From positions 372,001-436,000 of the forward strand of contig NZ_JAADJV010000003.1 in the NCBI RefSeq assembly GCF_011684115.1: a stretch of 64,000 nucleotides of DNA, in the 5' to 3' direction. Below the pieces are notes generated by a model, which saw only the letters and a program-made list of their open reading frames with translations, did no database searches and was not told the DNA's origin. Position numbers and translations under genes: made by a program. The stretch is from Rahnella aceris. GTDB taxonomy: Bacteria > Pseudomonadota > Gammaproteobacteria > Enterobacterales > Enterobacteriaceae. Below are positions 26,499 to 35,128 of the stretch, one piece after another. Position 1 is the stretch's first letter. Every line of letters begins with the position of its first letter.

Positions 26499-27836
26499 AT
26501 GAAAATTTATCGCCCATTATGGAGCGACGGGGCCTTTTTGGCCCCGCAACAGTTCCAGCAACAAGCCCGTTGGGATGCTTTTGTGTCTGACAGGGTTGCT
26601 CATATGGCTCTGGCAAATCCCTGGGGAGTGATTGATGCAACATTCGACATCGGCTCATTAGCCCTTTCCAGGTTGAATGCTTTACGCCTGAAGGTTCGTT
26701 TTCCTGATGGGACGCTGATTGATACCGAGCTGGCGGATAATTTGCCTCCAGCTTGCGATTTATCTGCAATTTCTGACCGGGACAGCGTTGATGTCGTGCT
26801 GGCATTACCTCTGCTTTCAGCCAATGGCGGCAATCTGGATGACGGTCAGGACAGTGAACGTCCACGTCGTTGGCAGCAGGAATGGGTCACCGTGCAGGAG
26901 TTATCAGGGCATGAACGGACAGAACTGGCTATTCAGCGTTATGCGATAACGCTCCGTTTTGCCCATCAGGAAAACAGCGCGTATCTGACCTGCCCTGTTG
27001 TACGTCTTGTGCGTAATGCACAAGGCCAATGGACACCGGATGCAGAGTTCATTCCGCCAATGCTCTCGTTGTCGTCCTCTCCGGCAGTCCTGACGGAACT
27101 CGGTGATTTAATTCACCGCCTTCAGGCCCGCCGTCGACGCCTGATGGCGATGCGCCGCGAAAGCAATGAGCGAATGGCCGACTTTGCAGTAGCCGACGTA
27201 TCGTTGTTCTGGTTACTGAACGCACTGAACAGTGCCGAACCTGTGCTGATGGAGCTTTATCAGTCCCCTGCCCGCCATCCTGAACTGTTCTATCGTGAAC
27301 TGGTGCGTCTGGCGGGCAGTCTGCTGACGTTTTCCCTCGAGCATAAGGCAGAAGATATTCCTCTGTATCAGCATAATGCGCCGGAAAACGTTTTCCCTCC
27401 GCTGTTTACCCTGCTGGATGCCCTGCTCGAAGCCAGTCTGCCATCACGTATGGTCGCGATTGAACTGACGCATGAAGGCCAGTTCTGGACCGGATCGCTG
27501 CATGATTCCCGTCTGCGCGACGGCGCTGATTTCTATCTTTCCGTGCGCTCATCCATTCCAAACCACCTGCTGCAAACTCAGTTCCCGCTGCTCTGCAAAG
27601 CAGGGAGTTTTGAGGATGTTTCTGACGTGGTCAACGTGGCATTGAATGGTGTCGTAATGAGGGCGCTGTCTCATGTACCGGCCGCTATCCCGTTGCGCCT
27701 TGAAAACCAATATTTTGCATTGGACCTGAACAGTGCTGCCGCCCAGGCAATGCTGGATGCTGGAAACTGCGCTTTCTATACCCCAGGTTCACTGGGTGAA
27801 ATCAAACTTGAACTATTTGCGGTGTTGCGCTCATGA
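26499..27836 (+). CDS. tssK: TssK, baseplate subunit
   Basis: 445 residues, starting MKIYRPLWSDGAFLAPQQFQ, the typical TssK N-terminus. TssK trimers link the TssF/TssG baseplate wedges to the TssL/TssM membrane complex. AGCGGAGAAACG leader. Its TGA overlaps the ATG of tssL. Confidence 0.95.
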   Translation: MKIYRPLWSDGAFLAPQQFQQQARWDAFVSDRVAHMALANPWGVIDATFDIGSLALSRLNALRLKVRFPDGTLIDTELADNLPPACDLSAISDRDSVDVVLALPLLSANGGNLDDGQDSERPRRWQQEWVTVQELSGHERTELAIQRYAITLRFAHQENSAYLTCPVVRLVRNAQGQWTPDAEFIPPMLSLSSSPAVLTELGDLIHRLQARRRRLMAMRRESNERMADFAVADVSLFWLLNALNSAEPVLMELYQSPARHPELFYRELVRLAGSLLTFSLEHKAEDIPLYQHNAPENVFPPLFTLLDALLEASLPSRMVAIELTHEGQFWTGSLHDSRLRDGADFYLSVRSSIPNHLLQTQFPLLCKAGSFEDVSDVVNVALNGVVMRALSHVPAAIPLRLENQYFALDLNSAAAQAMLDAGNCAFYTPGSLGEIKLELFAVLRS

Positions 27837-28486
27837 GCAAGATAAATGGATCAATTGTTGATGAAGTTTTTTATCCCTGCTGGTTGATGGTCAGCCAGTT
27901 GCGTAACGGCCAGAAAATCGAAGATGGTGAGGCTCTTTACCGCCGCGCCTGCGACTGGATTGATGGCGCGAGAGAATCCTTATCACGCGCAGGATTCAGC
28001 GAATCTAGTTGCGACCACATGCTTTATACGCAATGTGCCTTATTAGATGAAAGTGTACTTAACCGCCAGGAACCCGATAGCGGAAACACCAAATGGCTTA
28101 AAGACCCACTTCAGGCACGCTACTTCAATACTCTGAATGCCGGGGAAGAGTTATGGGAACGTATTCGCAATGTGCTCCATGAACCTGCTCCTGATATTGC
28201 GGTGCTCACCTGCTTTTACCGTGCGCTGACGTTGGGTTTCTCTGGCCGTTATCGCGAACAAGGGGATGAGCGCAGAGAAGATGTGGTTCGCAAGCTAAAT
28301 CAGTTAGTGCCGCCTTTCGCCTCGGCTCAGGAAATGCCCATTGTTTCACGTTCGCTGCGATTGCGCTCCGGACGCAGAACCTACTGGTTTTCATGGGTTG
28401 CAGGCATCGTGATTCTGATTGCGCTCTGGTTCGTCCTAAATACGCAATTGACACGTATGGTCTCTCAGTTGACAGGGAACCACTGA
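27833..28486 (+). CDS. tssL: TssL (DotU-type), inner-membrane subunit
   Basis: 217 residues. Cytoplasmic DotU/IcmH domain (DEVFYPCWLMVSQLRNGQ, later QCALLDESVLNR) followed by a single C-terminal membrane anchor (YWFSWVAGIVILIALWFVLN, about 182-201) and a very short periplasmic end. It has no peptidoglycan-binding domain of its own; the next gene supplies one. ATGA overlap with tssK. Confidence 0.94.
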   Translation: MSKINGSIVDEVFYPCWLMVSQLRNGQKIEDGEALYRRACDWIDGARESLSRAGFSESSCDHMLYTQCALLDESVLNRQEPDSGNTKWLKDPLQARYFNTLNAGEELWERIRNVLHEPAPDIAVLTCFYRALTLGFSGRYREQGDERREDVVRKLNQLVPPFASAQEMPIVSRSLRLRSGRRTYWFSWVAGIVILIALWFVLNTQLTRMVSQLTGNH

Positions 28487-28489
28487 CGG

Positions 28490-30184
28490 ATGCGCGGATT
28501 AACACAGCTAATACTGCTGCTTCTGGCGACCTGTTTGTCCTTATGGCTGATTCTCGGCTTCTGGCCGCTCGGCACAGGAAGCCGTATGGCACTGAGCATG
28601 CTGGTGGTCATCATTAGTGGTGCTACGGGCTATATTCAGTGGCGTAAAAATCACCGTAATGAAATTGCACATGCACATATTTCGGACGCTGTTCTTCCGC
28701 CTGAGGATTTTCAGGGCGCTGTTGTGCTGGTTTGTGGCGACAGTGCTCCGCTGTTCTCCGACTCGGTCCCTTTCCGTGAAACAGGTCAGGGCTGGTATCT
28801 GCCGGTCACTTTTCCAGAGCACTTGCCTTTGTTGGCAAAGCATCTCGCGGCAGAACGCCCGGCGCTAATCGCCCAGATCTCCATTCTTCTGGCCATAGTC
28901 CCCGAGCAACATCAGAATAAGGACGACTTCGCACAAAAACTCCATGTCTGGCACCGTGCCATTGTGCAATGCAAAAACTGGCTGGCTGGAATTCCCCCCG
29001 TCTGGGTCAGCACCTGGCTATCTCCGCCTGTGGTAACAGACACCCTGGCTGAGCGGTGGTTTACCATCATTCCGGGAAATAAGAACGTTCAGGTTCATGA
29101 AGCAGGGGCAGGCGTCATACCGCTGATGGATTGGAGCCAGCAACTGGATATCAGAAACACTCAGGAAAGGTTGAGCACGGTCTTCTGGATAGAAAGCCTG
29201 CTGCCCTGGCTTGAAACTCACGTCAGCAGCATTCTGACGCGTCAGCAAAGCGATGTCCCCTCGCTGACCCCTTGCGCATGGGGTGCTTGTTTTACGCCCG
29301 TCGCCGGGAGTCTGGACAATCTGTGGCAAGCGCACATAGGTGACGTGACTACGCTAACCCCCGGCGTTGTCCATTCACAAGAATGCCTGCCATTGCCGGA
29401 GGTGTTGCTGCCCTATCTGCCGCAACGTCATGGCGTTTCCCGGCTGATGCAAGCCTGTCAGTTGGCAGGGCTGCTATGTGGTGTTTTCCTGCTCTTCGCC
29501 CTGCTGGCGTCTTTTGTAAATAACCAGCGTCTGGTGCAAAGCGTGGGTGACCATCTCGCCCTGTATAACCGTCTCACCGGCACACCCTCCTCGCCAAAGC
29601 TCATTGCTCAGCAACAATTACGCACCGACGCCGGTTTACTGGATGGTTGGCTGCGCAGCGGAGCACCAATGCGTATGTCATTGGGCTTATATCAGGGGAT
29701 GCGGTTGGTCGCACCACTGGAGACCGCCATCAATAGCTGGACTCCCCCCCCTCCGCCTCCGCCGGTGATCAATCAAATTGTTCAGGGGCCGAAAACGATC
29801 CGGCTAGATTCCCTGTCACTTTTTGACGTGGGTAAATCCGAACTTAAAACAAGCTCCACCAAAGTGCTGATCAACGCGCTGGTTGGGATCAAAGCCAAAC
29901 CGGGCTGGCTGATAGTGGTAGCGGGTCACACTGATGACACAGGTGATGATAAATCCAATCAAATGTTATCACTCAGACGTGCAGAGTCAGTACGCAACTG
30001 GATGCGTGATACCGGCGACGTGTCCGAAAGCTGCTTTGCCGTACAGGGCTACGGCGCAACACGCCCTGTTGCAACAAACGATACCCCGGAAGGCCGTGCG
30101 GCTAACCGTCGTGTCGAAATCAGTCTGGTGCCACAGGCAGATGCCTGCAAAGCATCAGCAACCCCAAGTTCATCAAATGATTGA
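28490..30184 (+). CDS. OmpA-domain peptidoglycan-binding protein of the T6SS (TagL-like)
   Basis: 564 residues. N-terminal membrane segments (about 4-27 and 32-50), a large middle region, another membrane segment near 325-345 (LAGLLCGVFLLFALLASFV), a proline run near 419-425, and an OmpA C-terminal domain (FDVGKSELK, then GHTDDTGDDKSNQMLSLRRAESV near 480-502). The OmpA domain should anchor the secretion membrane complex to the cell wall. It begins 3 bases after tssL, so the two probably act together. Confidence 0.85.
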   Translation: MRGLTQLILLLLATCLSLWLILGFWPLGTGSRMALSMLVVIISGATGYIQWRKNHRNEIAHAHISDAVLPPEDFQGAVVLVCGDSAPLFSDSVPFRETGQGWYLPVTFPEHLPLLAKHLAAERPALIAQISILLAIVPEQHQNKDDFAQKLHVWHRAIVQCKNWLAGIPPVWVSTWLSPPVVTDTLAERWFTIIPGNKNVQVHEAGAGVIPLMDWSQQLDIRNTQERLSTVFWIESLLPWLETHVSSILTRQQSDVPSLTPCAWGACFTPVAGSLDNLWQAHIGDVTTLTPGVVHSQECLPLPEVLLPYLPQRHGVSRLMQACQLAGLLCGVFLLFALLASFVNNQRLVQSVGDHLALYNRLTGTPSSPKLIAQQQLRTDAGLLDGWLRSGAPMRMSLGLYQGMRLVAPLETAINSWTPPPPPPPVINQIVQGPKTIRLDSLSLFDVGKSELKTSSTKVLINALVGIKAKPGWLIVVAGHTDDTGDDKSNQMLSLRRAESVRNWMRDTGDVSESCFAVQGYGATRPVATNDTPEGRAANRRVEISLVPQADACKASATPSSSND

Positions 30185-30216
30185 TGAATGTTTACCTTAG
30201 AAATGGAGAACTACCC

Positions 30217-30708
30217 ATGGCAATTCCTGTTTATCTGTGGCTGAAAGACGACGGCGGTGCGGACATTAAAGGCTCCGTAGACGTTAAAGATCGCGAAGGC
30301 AGCATCGAAGTGGTTGCACAGGATCACAACCTGTATATCCCGACCGATAACAACACCGGCAAACTGACGGGTACTCGTATTCACACCCCGTTCCTGTTTA
30401 CCAAAGAAATCGATTCCTCCAGCCCGTACCTGTACAAAGCGGTGACCACTGGCCAGACCCTGAAATCTGCTGAGTTCAAATGGTATCGCATCAATGACGC
30501 GGGCCAGGAAGTGGAGTATTTCAACACTAAACTGGAAAACGTCAAGCTGGTAAAAGTCGCGCCAAAAATGCACGACATCAAAGATCCGGCTAAAGAGAAA
30601 CACAACCACCTCGAAGCTATCGAGTTGCGTTACGAAAAAATCACCTGGACCTACAAAGACGGCAACATCATTCATTCCGATTCCTGGAACGAACGTACTA
30701 CCGCGTAA
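30217..30708 (+). CDS. hcp: Hcp (TssD), tube protein
   Basis: 163 residues beginning MAIPVYLWLKDDGGADIKGS; beta-barrel Hcp family with the conserved KITWTY..GNI..SDSW end. Hexameric rings stack into the inner tube expelled by the sheath. The ATG at 30217 has a TGGAGAACTACC leader; the frame extends upstream without homology. It is followed by a strong terminator, which probably lets hcp mRNA accumulate over the distal genes. Confidence 0.95.
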   Translation: MAIPVYLWLKDDGGADIKGSVDVKDREGSIEVVAQDHNLYIPTDNNTGKLTGTRIHTPFLFTKEIDSSSPYLYKAVTTGQTLKSAEFKWYRINDAGQEVEYFNTKLENVKLVKVAPKMHDIKDPAKEKHNHLEAIELRYEKITWTYKDGNIIHSDSWNERTTA

Positions 30709-30716
30709 GACCTTAT

Positions 30717-30745
30717 CAGCAGACGGTTCACCGTCTGCTGTTTTT
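30717..30745 (+). terminator. terminator after hcp
   Basis: Near-perfect inverted repeat CAGCAGACGGT/ACCGTCTGCTG (30717-30740) followed by five T. It divides the locus after hcp. Confidence 0.8.
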
Positions 30746-30870
30746 GTTTCCTGAGCCGCTGCCTGGCGGTTGAGCAAACAAAAACACCACCGGACATCGA
30801 CCTTATGGGCCTGGGTTTCCTGCAACGGAAAAGGCTAAGGGCGGTAGCGTACCTAAAAAAGGAATTTAGC

Positions 30871-33528
30871 ATGGAACATCAGTCAGCTGTCTTACTTCGC
30901 CGCTTAAATCCGTACTGCGCGAAAGCGCTGGAAGCCGCCGCGACGCTCTGCCAGACCCGCGCCCACAATGAAATTACCGTTGAGCACTGGCTGCTCAAAC
31001 TGCTGGAACTGGGCGAAGGCGACATCACCGTGCTGGCCCGCCGCTATGAATGGGATATGGATGCGCTGTGGCAAAGCCTGCTGGCACATCTCGATGCCCT
31101 GCCGCGTTCAGTACATTCGCGTCCTCAACTTTCTCAGGATTTGCAATCGCTGATGAAAGCGGGCTGGCTGGCGGCATCACTGCAGGATGACAACCAGAGC
31201 ATCCGCAGTGTCAATTTGCTGGAGGCGCTGATGGCGCAACCGCGTCTGCTGCGCTGCGAAGGGTTATGGCCGCTGTTCAGCCTGAGCGAAGAACATATCC
31301 GTCGCCTCAAGCCCGTGCTGGATGCCTTGTCCGAAGAGCGCCCGGAGTTGCAACAACAGGAAAGCCTTAGCCGCACACCTTCCGCGCTTTCTGAAAACTC
31401 AGCGACACAAAAAGCAGAGTCTGGTGTTACCGGCCAGTCGTTAAGCGAAGCGCTGCAGGCCGCGCTGGATAAATTCACGCTGGATGTCACGGCAAAAGCC
31501 AAAGCGGGTCAGATTGATCCGGTGTTTGGCCGCGACAATGAAATCCGTCAGATGGTGGATATTCTCTCCCGTCGTCGTAAAAACAACCCGATTCTGGTCG
31601 GTGAACCGGGCGTCGGTAAAACCGCGCTGGTGGAAGGTCTTGCACTGCGCATCAGTGAAGGCAACGTGCCGGACAGCCTGAAAACTGTCAGCCTGCGCAC
31701 CTTAGACCTCGGTCTGTTGCAGGCCGGTGCCGGTGTGAAAGGTGAGTTTGAGCAGCGTCTGAAAAATGTTATCGATGCCGTACAGCAATCGCCGACGCCG
31801 GTGCTGCTGTTCATCGACGAGGCGCACACTATTATTGGCGCGGGCAATCAGGCCGGTGGCGCGGACGCCGCTAACCTGCTGAAACCGGCCCTGGCCCGTG
31901 GCGAACTGCGCACCATTGCTGCGACAACATGGAGCGAGTACAAACAATATTTTGAGCGCGATGCCGCCCTTGAACGCCGCTTCCAGATCGTTAAGGTCGA
32001 TGAGCCGGACGACGAGATGGCGTGCCTGATGTTACGCGGTCTGAAATCCCGTTACGCACAACACCACGGCGTACACATCACCGACAAAGCGGTAAAAGCC
32101 GCCGTCAGCCTTTCGCGACGTTATATCACCGGTCGTCAGTTGCCGGACAAAGCCGTCGACCTGTTAGATACCGCTTCTGCCCGTGTACGCATGAGTCTGG
32201 ATACGCTGCCGGAAGATCTGACCCGTCTGAAGGCGCAAATCACCGCGCTGGAAATGGAAGAGCAGGCACTGCTGGAAGACATCGCGCTGGGCAGCCAGAG
32301 CCACTGCGAACGTCTGGAGAAAATTGGCGAACTTGACCGCGAACTCAATGCCCAGCTTTCCGCTCTCGAAGCGCAGTACGAAGCCGAAAAAGCCCTGACG
32401 CATAAGCTGCTGGAAATCCGTCAGGACATCAGCCGTCAGGAAGATATTCACGCGCTGCAGCAAGAACTGGCCCAGTTGCAGGGCAGCGCCCCGCTGCTGT
32501 CTCTTGACGTGGACGTCCGCACCGTTGCGACAGTCATTGCCGACTGGACCGGCGTGCCGCTGACCAGCCTGCTGAAAGATGAGCAGACCGATTTACTGCA
32601 ACTGGAAAATCACCTGAACAAACGGGTCGTCGGACAGGATCATGCCCTGACCGACATGGCACAACGTCTGCGCGCCGCCAAAACCGGTCTGACGTCCGAG
32701 AACGGCCCGCTGGGCGTATTCCTGCTGGTCGGTCCGAGCGGCGTGGGTAAAACGGAGACTGCACTTTCCCTTGCTGACTGCCTGTTCGGCGGCGAAAAAT
32801 CCCTTATCACCATTAACCTCAGCGAATACCAGGAAGCGCATACCGTATCCCAGCTGAAAGGCTCACCTCCGGGCTACGTCGGTTATGGTCAGGGCGGTAT
32901 TCTCACCGAAGCCGTGCGTAAACGTCCGTACAGCGTCGTCCTGCTCGATGAAGTGGAAAAAGCCCACCGTGATGTCATCAACCTGTTCTATCAGGTGTTC
33001 GACCGCGGCTTTATGCGCGACGGCGAAGGACGTGAAATCGACTTCCGCAATACCGTGATCCTGATGACCGCCAATCTCGGCAGCGACCACCTGATGCAAC
33101 TGCTGGATGAACAGCCGGAAACCACTGACAGCGATTTACAGGAACTGCTGCGCCCGATCCTGCGCGATCATTTCCAGCCCGCCCTGCTCGCCCGCTTCCA
33201 GACACTGATTTATCGTCCGCTGAACGCCGTCGCACTGCGCACTATCGTTGAGATGAAACTGGCACAAGTCGCGAAACGTCTGAACAAGCACTATGGCCTG
33301 ACCTGCTCCATCGAAGAAAGTCTGTACGACACGCTGGTCGCTGCCTGCCTGCTGCCGGATACCGGTGCGCGCAACATCGACAGCCTGCTCAATCAGCAAA
33401 TCCTGCCGGTACTGAGCCAGCAACTGTTGCAACGCATGGCATCGCAACAACGCACCACGGCGCTGGCACTGGGCTGGGATGAGGACGAAGGGATCACGCT
33501 GGAATTTGACGATGCTGCCGCAGAATAA
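30871..33528 (+). CDS. clpV: ClpV (TssH), sheath-recycling AAA+ ATPase
   Basis: 885 residues from ATG 30871 (AAAAAAGGAATTTAGC leader). ClpN domain, then two AAA+ modules: Walker [11 protein letters not shown] near 244 with [12 protein letters not shown], and [10 protein letters not shown] near 621 with LLDEVEKAH. ClpV disassembles contracted TssBC sheath for reuse. Start in the longer frame from 30805 has no ribosome site. Confidence 0.95.
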   Translation: MEHQSAVLLRRLNPYCAKALEAAATLCQTRAHNEITVEHWLLKLLELGEGDITVLARRYEWDMDALWQSLLAHLDALPRSVHSRPQLSQDLQSLMKAGWLAASLQDDNQSIRSVNLLEALMAQPRLLRCEGLWPLFSLSEEHIRRLKPVLDALSEERPELQQQESLSRTPSALSENSATQKAESGVTGQSLSEALQAALDKFTLDVTAKAKAGQIDPVFGRDNEIRQMVDILSRRRKNNPILVGEPGVGKTALVEGLALRISEGNVPDSLKTVSLRTLDLGLLQAGAGVKGEFEQRLKNVIDAVQQSPTPVLLFIDEAHTIIGAGNQAGGADAANLLKPALARGELRTIAATTWSEYKQYFERDAALERRFQIVKVDEPDDEMACLMLRGLKSRYAQHHGVHITDKAVKAAVSLSRRYITGRQLPDKAVDLLDTASARVRMSLDTLPEDLTRLKAQITALEMEEQALLEDIALGSQSHCERLEKIGELDRELNAQLSALEAQYEAEKALTHKLLEIRQDISRQEDIHALQQELAQLQGSAPLLSLDVDVRTVATVIADWTGVPLTSLLKDEQTDLLQLENHLNKRVVGQDHALTDMAQRLRAAKTGLTSENGPLGVFLLVGPSGVGKTETALSLADCLFGGEKSLITINLSEYQEAHTVSQLKGSPPGYVGYGQGGILTEAVRKRPYSVVLLDEVEKAHRDVINLFYQVFDRGFMRDGEGREIDFRNTVILMTANLGSDHLMQLLDEQPETTDSDLQELLRPILRDHFQPALLARFQTLIYRPLNAVALRTIVEMKLAQVAKRLNKHYGLTCSIEESLYDTLVAACLLPDTGARNIDSLLNQQILPVLSQQLLQRMASQQRTTALALGWDEDEGITLEFDDAAAE

Positions 33529-33597
33529 AGATCGGTAATGGAGCGCCGGGTAATCCGGCGTAAAATAGTTTCCAGATTCTCAATGGGGAAAATCATT

Positions 33598-33717
33598 ATG
33601 GAAGGTGCAAAAGAGATTGCACGCGACATGCTTGATGCTATCAATGTAGATAGCGATGGATTTTGGGGTGCTGTTGGAAAAGATTTTACTTCGCTGCCCG
33701 TAACTTTTGTTATTTAG
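33598..33717 (+). CDS. tiny reading frame, possible effector fragment
   Basis: 39 residues (MEGAKEIARDMLDAINVDSD start), preceded by a weak AATGGGGAAAATCATT leader. It looks protein-like and resembles the N-terminus of something longer cut off by the TAG. It directly precedes a decayed membrane-protein gene, so it may be a remnant of an effector/immunity cassette after clpV. Not recognised. Confidence 0.35.
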   Translation: MEGAKEIARDMLDAINVDSDGFWGAVGKDFTSLPVTFVI

Positions 33718-33722
33718 GCATT

Positions 33723-33949
33723 ATGAACATAATAAGAATTGTAGTCACTTTTATTTATAAAATTGCCGGCGCGATAGGTTCAACAATGGTTATTTCCGGA
33801 GCGATTCTTTGTGCATGATTTTTCTTTATTTCCGATGGCGAATATAGTTTTTCTGGGGTGAATGTTCTATTTTATTAATTACCATTGGATATTTAATCTA
33901 CTGATATGCATTCCCCAACCTTCACCAAAGGTGGGATAACTACTACTAA
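33723..33949 (+). pseudogene. decayed small membrane protein (two TGA stops and a frameshift)
   Basis: Reading through, the DNA encodes MNIIRIVVTFIYKIAGAIGS, a hydrophobic stretch to GAILCA, TGA, FFFISDGEYSFSGVNVLFY, then after a one-base shift ITIGYLIY, TGA, YAFPNLHQRWDNYY and stop. The pieces join into a plausible two-helix membrane protein of about 75 residues, and both TGA could derive from TGG. Possible former immunity gene. Confidence 0.55.
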
Positions 33950-34168
33950 CCACACATGAAAAACTCATGTTTTATTGAATCCCAAGACAATCATAAAAAT
34001 AGTAATTAAATTAGATTACCGTTAATACATGAGTAACACTTTTGAATCGAGTGAAAGTGAATATAAAAAACTTCTTCCTCATAATTATTCCCCGACTCGT
34101 TACGGGAATTGGCATGACGCTAGGTTTAGTAAGTACATACGATTTTAATTTCTATTAAGGAGATACCT
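33950..34168. other. AT-rich gap before the metallopeptidase gene
   Basis: A 39-codon frame (34029-34148, MSNTFESSESEYKKLLPHNY start) has no ribosome site but looks protein-like; it may be a further fragment. Nothing else seen. Confidence 0.35.
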
Positions 34169-34714
34169 ATGTCGGAAGGAGAGGGAAAGCTTAGGATAAT
34201 GACACCAGGAGAAATCGCATTAGCTCAGAGCTTATACAGCAACCAAATAAATTACTCAAGCGTTTGGATCCATTGTGACAGCTATCTTCCTTTCGGTTTA
34301 CAGTCAAAAAACGTGGCGATGACACCAAATGGTGAAATCTATTTTCGCGAAGGTTATTACTTACCTGATTTTTCAGCCAAAAATGTAAGTATAGACAGCA
34401 AACATGTTTATCTTCATGAATTATGTCATGTCTGGCAGTACCAACATGGCATGATGGTTAAGATATGTGGATTATTCAGTTGGGCTGCCGATTATCATTA
34501 TAATTTGGTTAAACACCGGCTTTCAGACTACTCAATGGAGCAACAAGCATCCATCGTATCAGACTACTTTATCCTTCGGGAATTCGGATACAGCGTCTGG
34601 CAAGATCTCTGGGGGAACAATTTCATAAATAAAGATAGTTATTATGCAGAAGGTGACCTTTTACGTATGTATGAAAATATATTAGGTTCTTTCCCCTCCC
34701 CGGAGGCTTTATGA
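34169..34714 (+). CDS. putative zinc metallopeptidase, T6SS-associated effector
   Basis: 181 residues with the zinc-protease motif HELCH at 83-87 in the context YLHELCHVWQYQHG, like small Vgr-linked metallopeptidases. The start has a strong AAGGAGATACCT leader. No signal peptide, as expected for a T6SS cargo. It overlaps by four bases a lipoprotein gene that looks like its immunity partner, and lies just upstream of vgrG1. AT-rich compared with the tss genes. Target unknown; a periplasmic substrate is inferred from the lipoprotein. Confidence 0.65.
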   Translation: MSEGEGKLRIMTPGEIALAQSLYSNQINYSSVWIHCDSYLPFGLQSKNVAMTPNGEIYFREGYYLPDFSAKNVSIDSKHVYLHELCHVWQYQHGMMVKICGLFSWAADYHYNLVKHRLSDYSMEQQASIVSDYFILREFGYSVWQDLWGNNFINKDSYYAEGDLLRMYENILGSFPSPEAL

Positions 34715-35055
34715 AAAAAATAATTATCATCTGTGTTTTTTTACTAACTGGGTGTTTGGGTGACAAAATCCCCTGGGATCCTGCTGAGGTTAGACAATCC
34801 GGGCAAGAAGTCTGCTTGCTTGCCCCTGGAATAAACAGTGATTTTATTTACGAGAAGATGAAAATACAAAAATCAGGCGAGAAAGTAGAATTCAAGGCCA
34901 ACATTCCTGGTCAACAACATGCAAAAAATAGATGCCTACCTTTGATGGGATATAAATTCATTAGTGGCATTGAATATAATGTCAGTTTCTCCGTTGTGAA
35001 AATTAACGCTGGGGAAAGAAAAGTATACGCAGCCAGATTAATTTATAAATATTAA
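34711..35055 (+). CDS. putative T6SS immunity lipoprotein
   Basis: 114 residues, lipoprotein signal with lipobox LLTGC (MKKIIIICVFLLTGCLGDKI). The body fits the small periplasmic lipoproteins often found beside T6SS effectors. ATGA overlap with the metallopeptidase gene suggests it protects the producer from that effector in the periplasm. Confidence 0.65.
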   Translation: MKKIIIICVFLLTGCLGDKIPWDPAEVRQSGQEVCLLAPGINSDFIYEKMKIQKSGEKVEFKANIPGQQHAKNRCLPLMGYKFISGIEYNVSFSVVKINAGERKVYAARLIYKY

Positions 35056-35128
35056 CTATTTAAAGGAATGCATATTACCGGAGCTCATCTTTCTGCTTCC
35101 GGATAAATACAGTGCAGGAGGAAGAACA

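Noticed and set aside
30211..30825. 204-codon reverse frame across hcp and its terminator
   Set aside because: Covers a conserved gene and a terminator hairpin; not protein-like.
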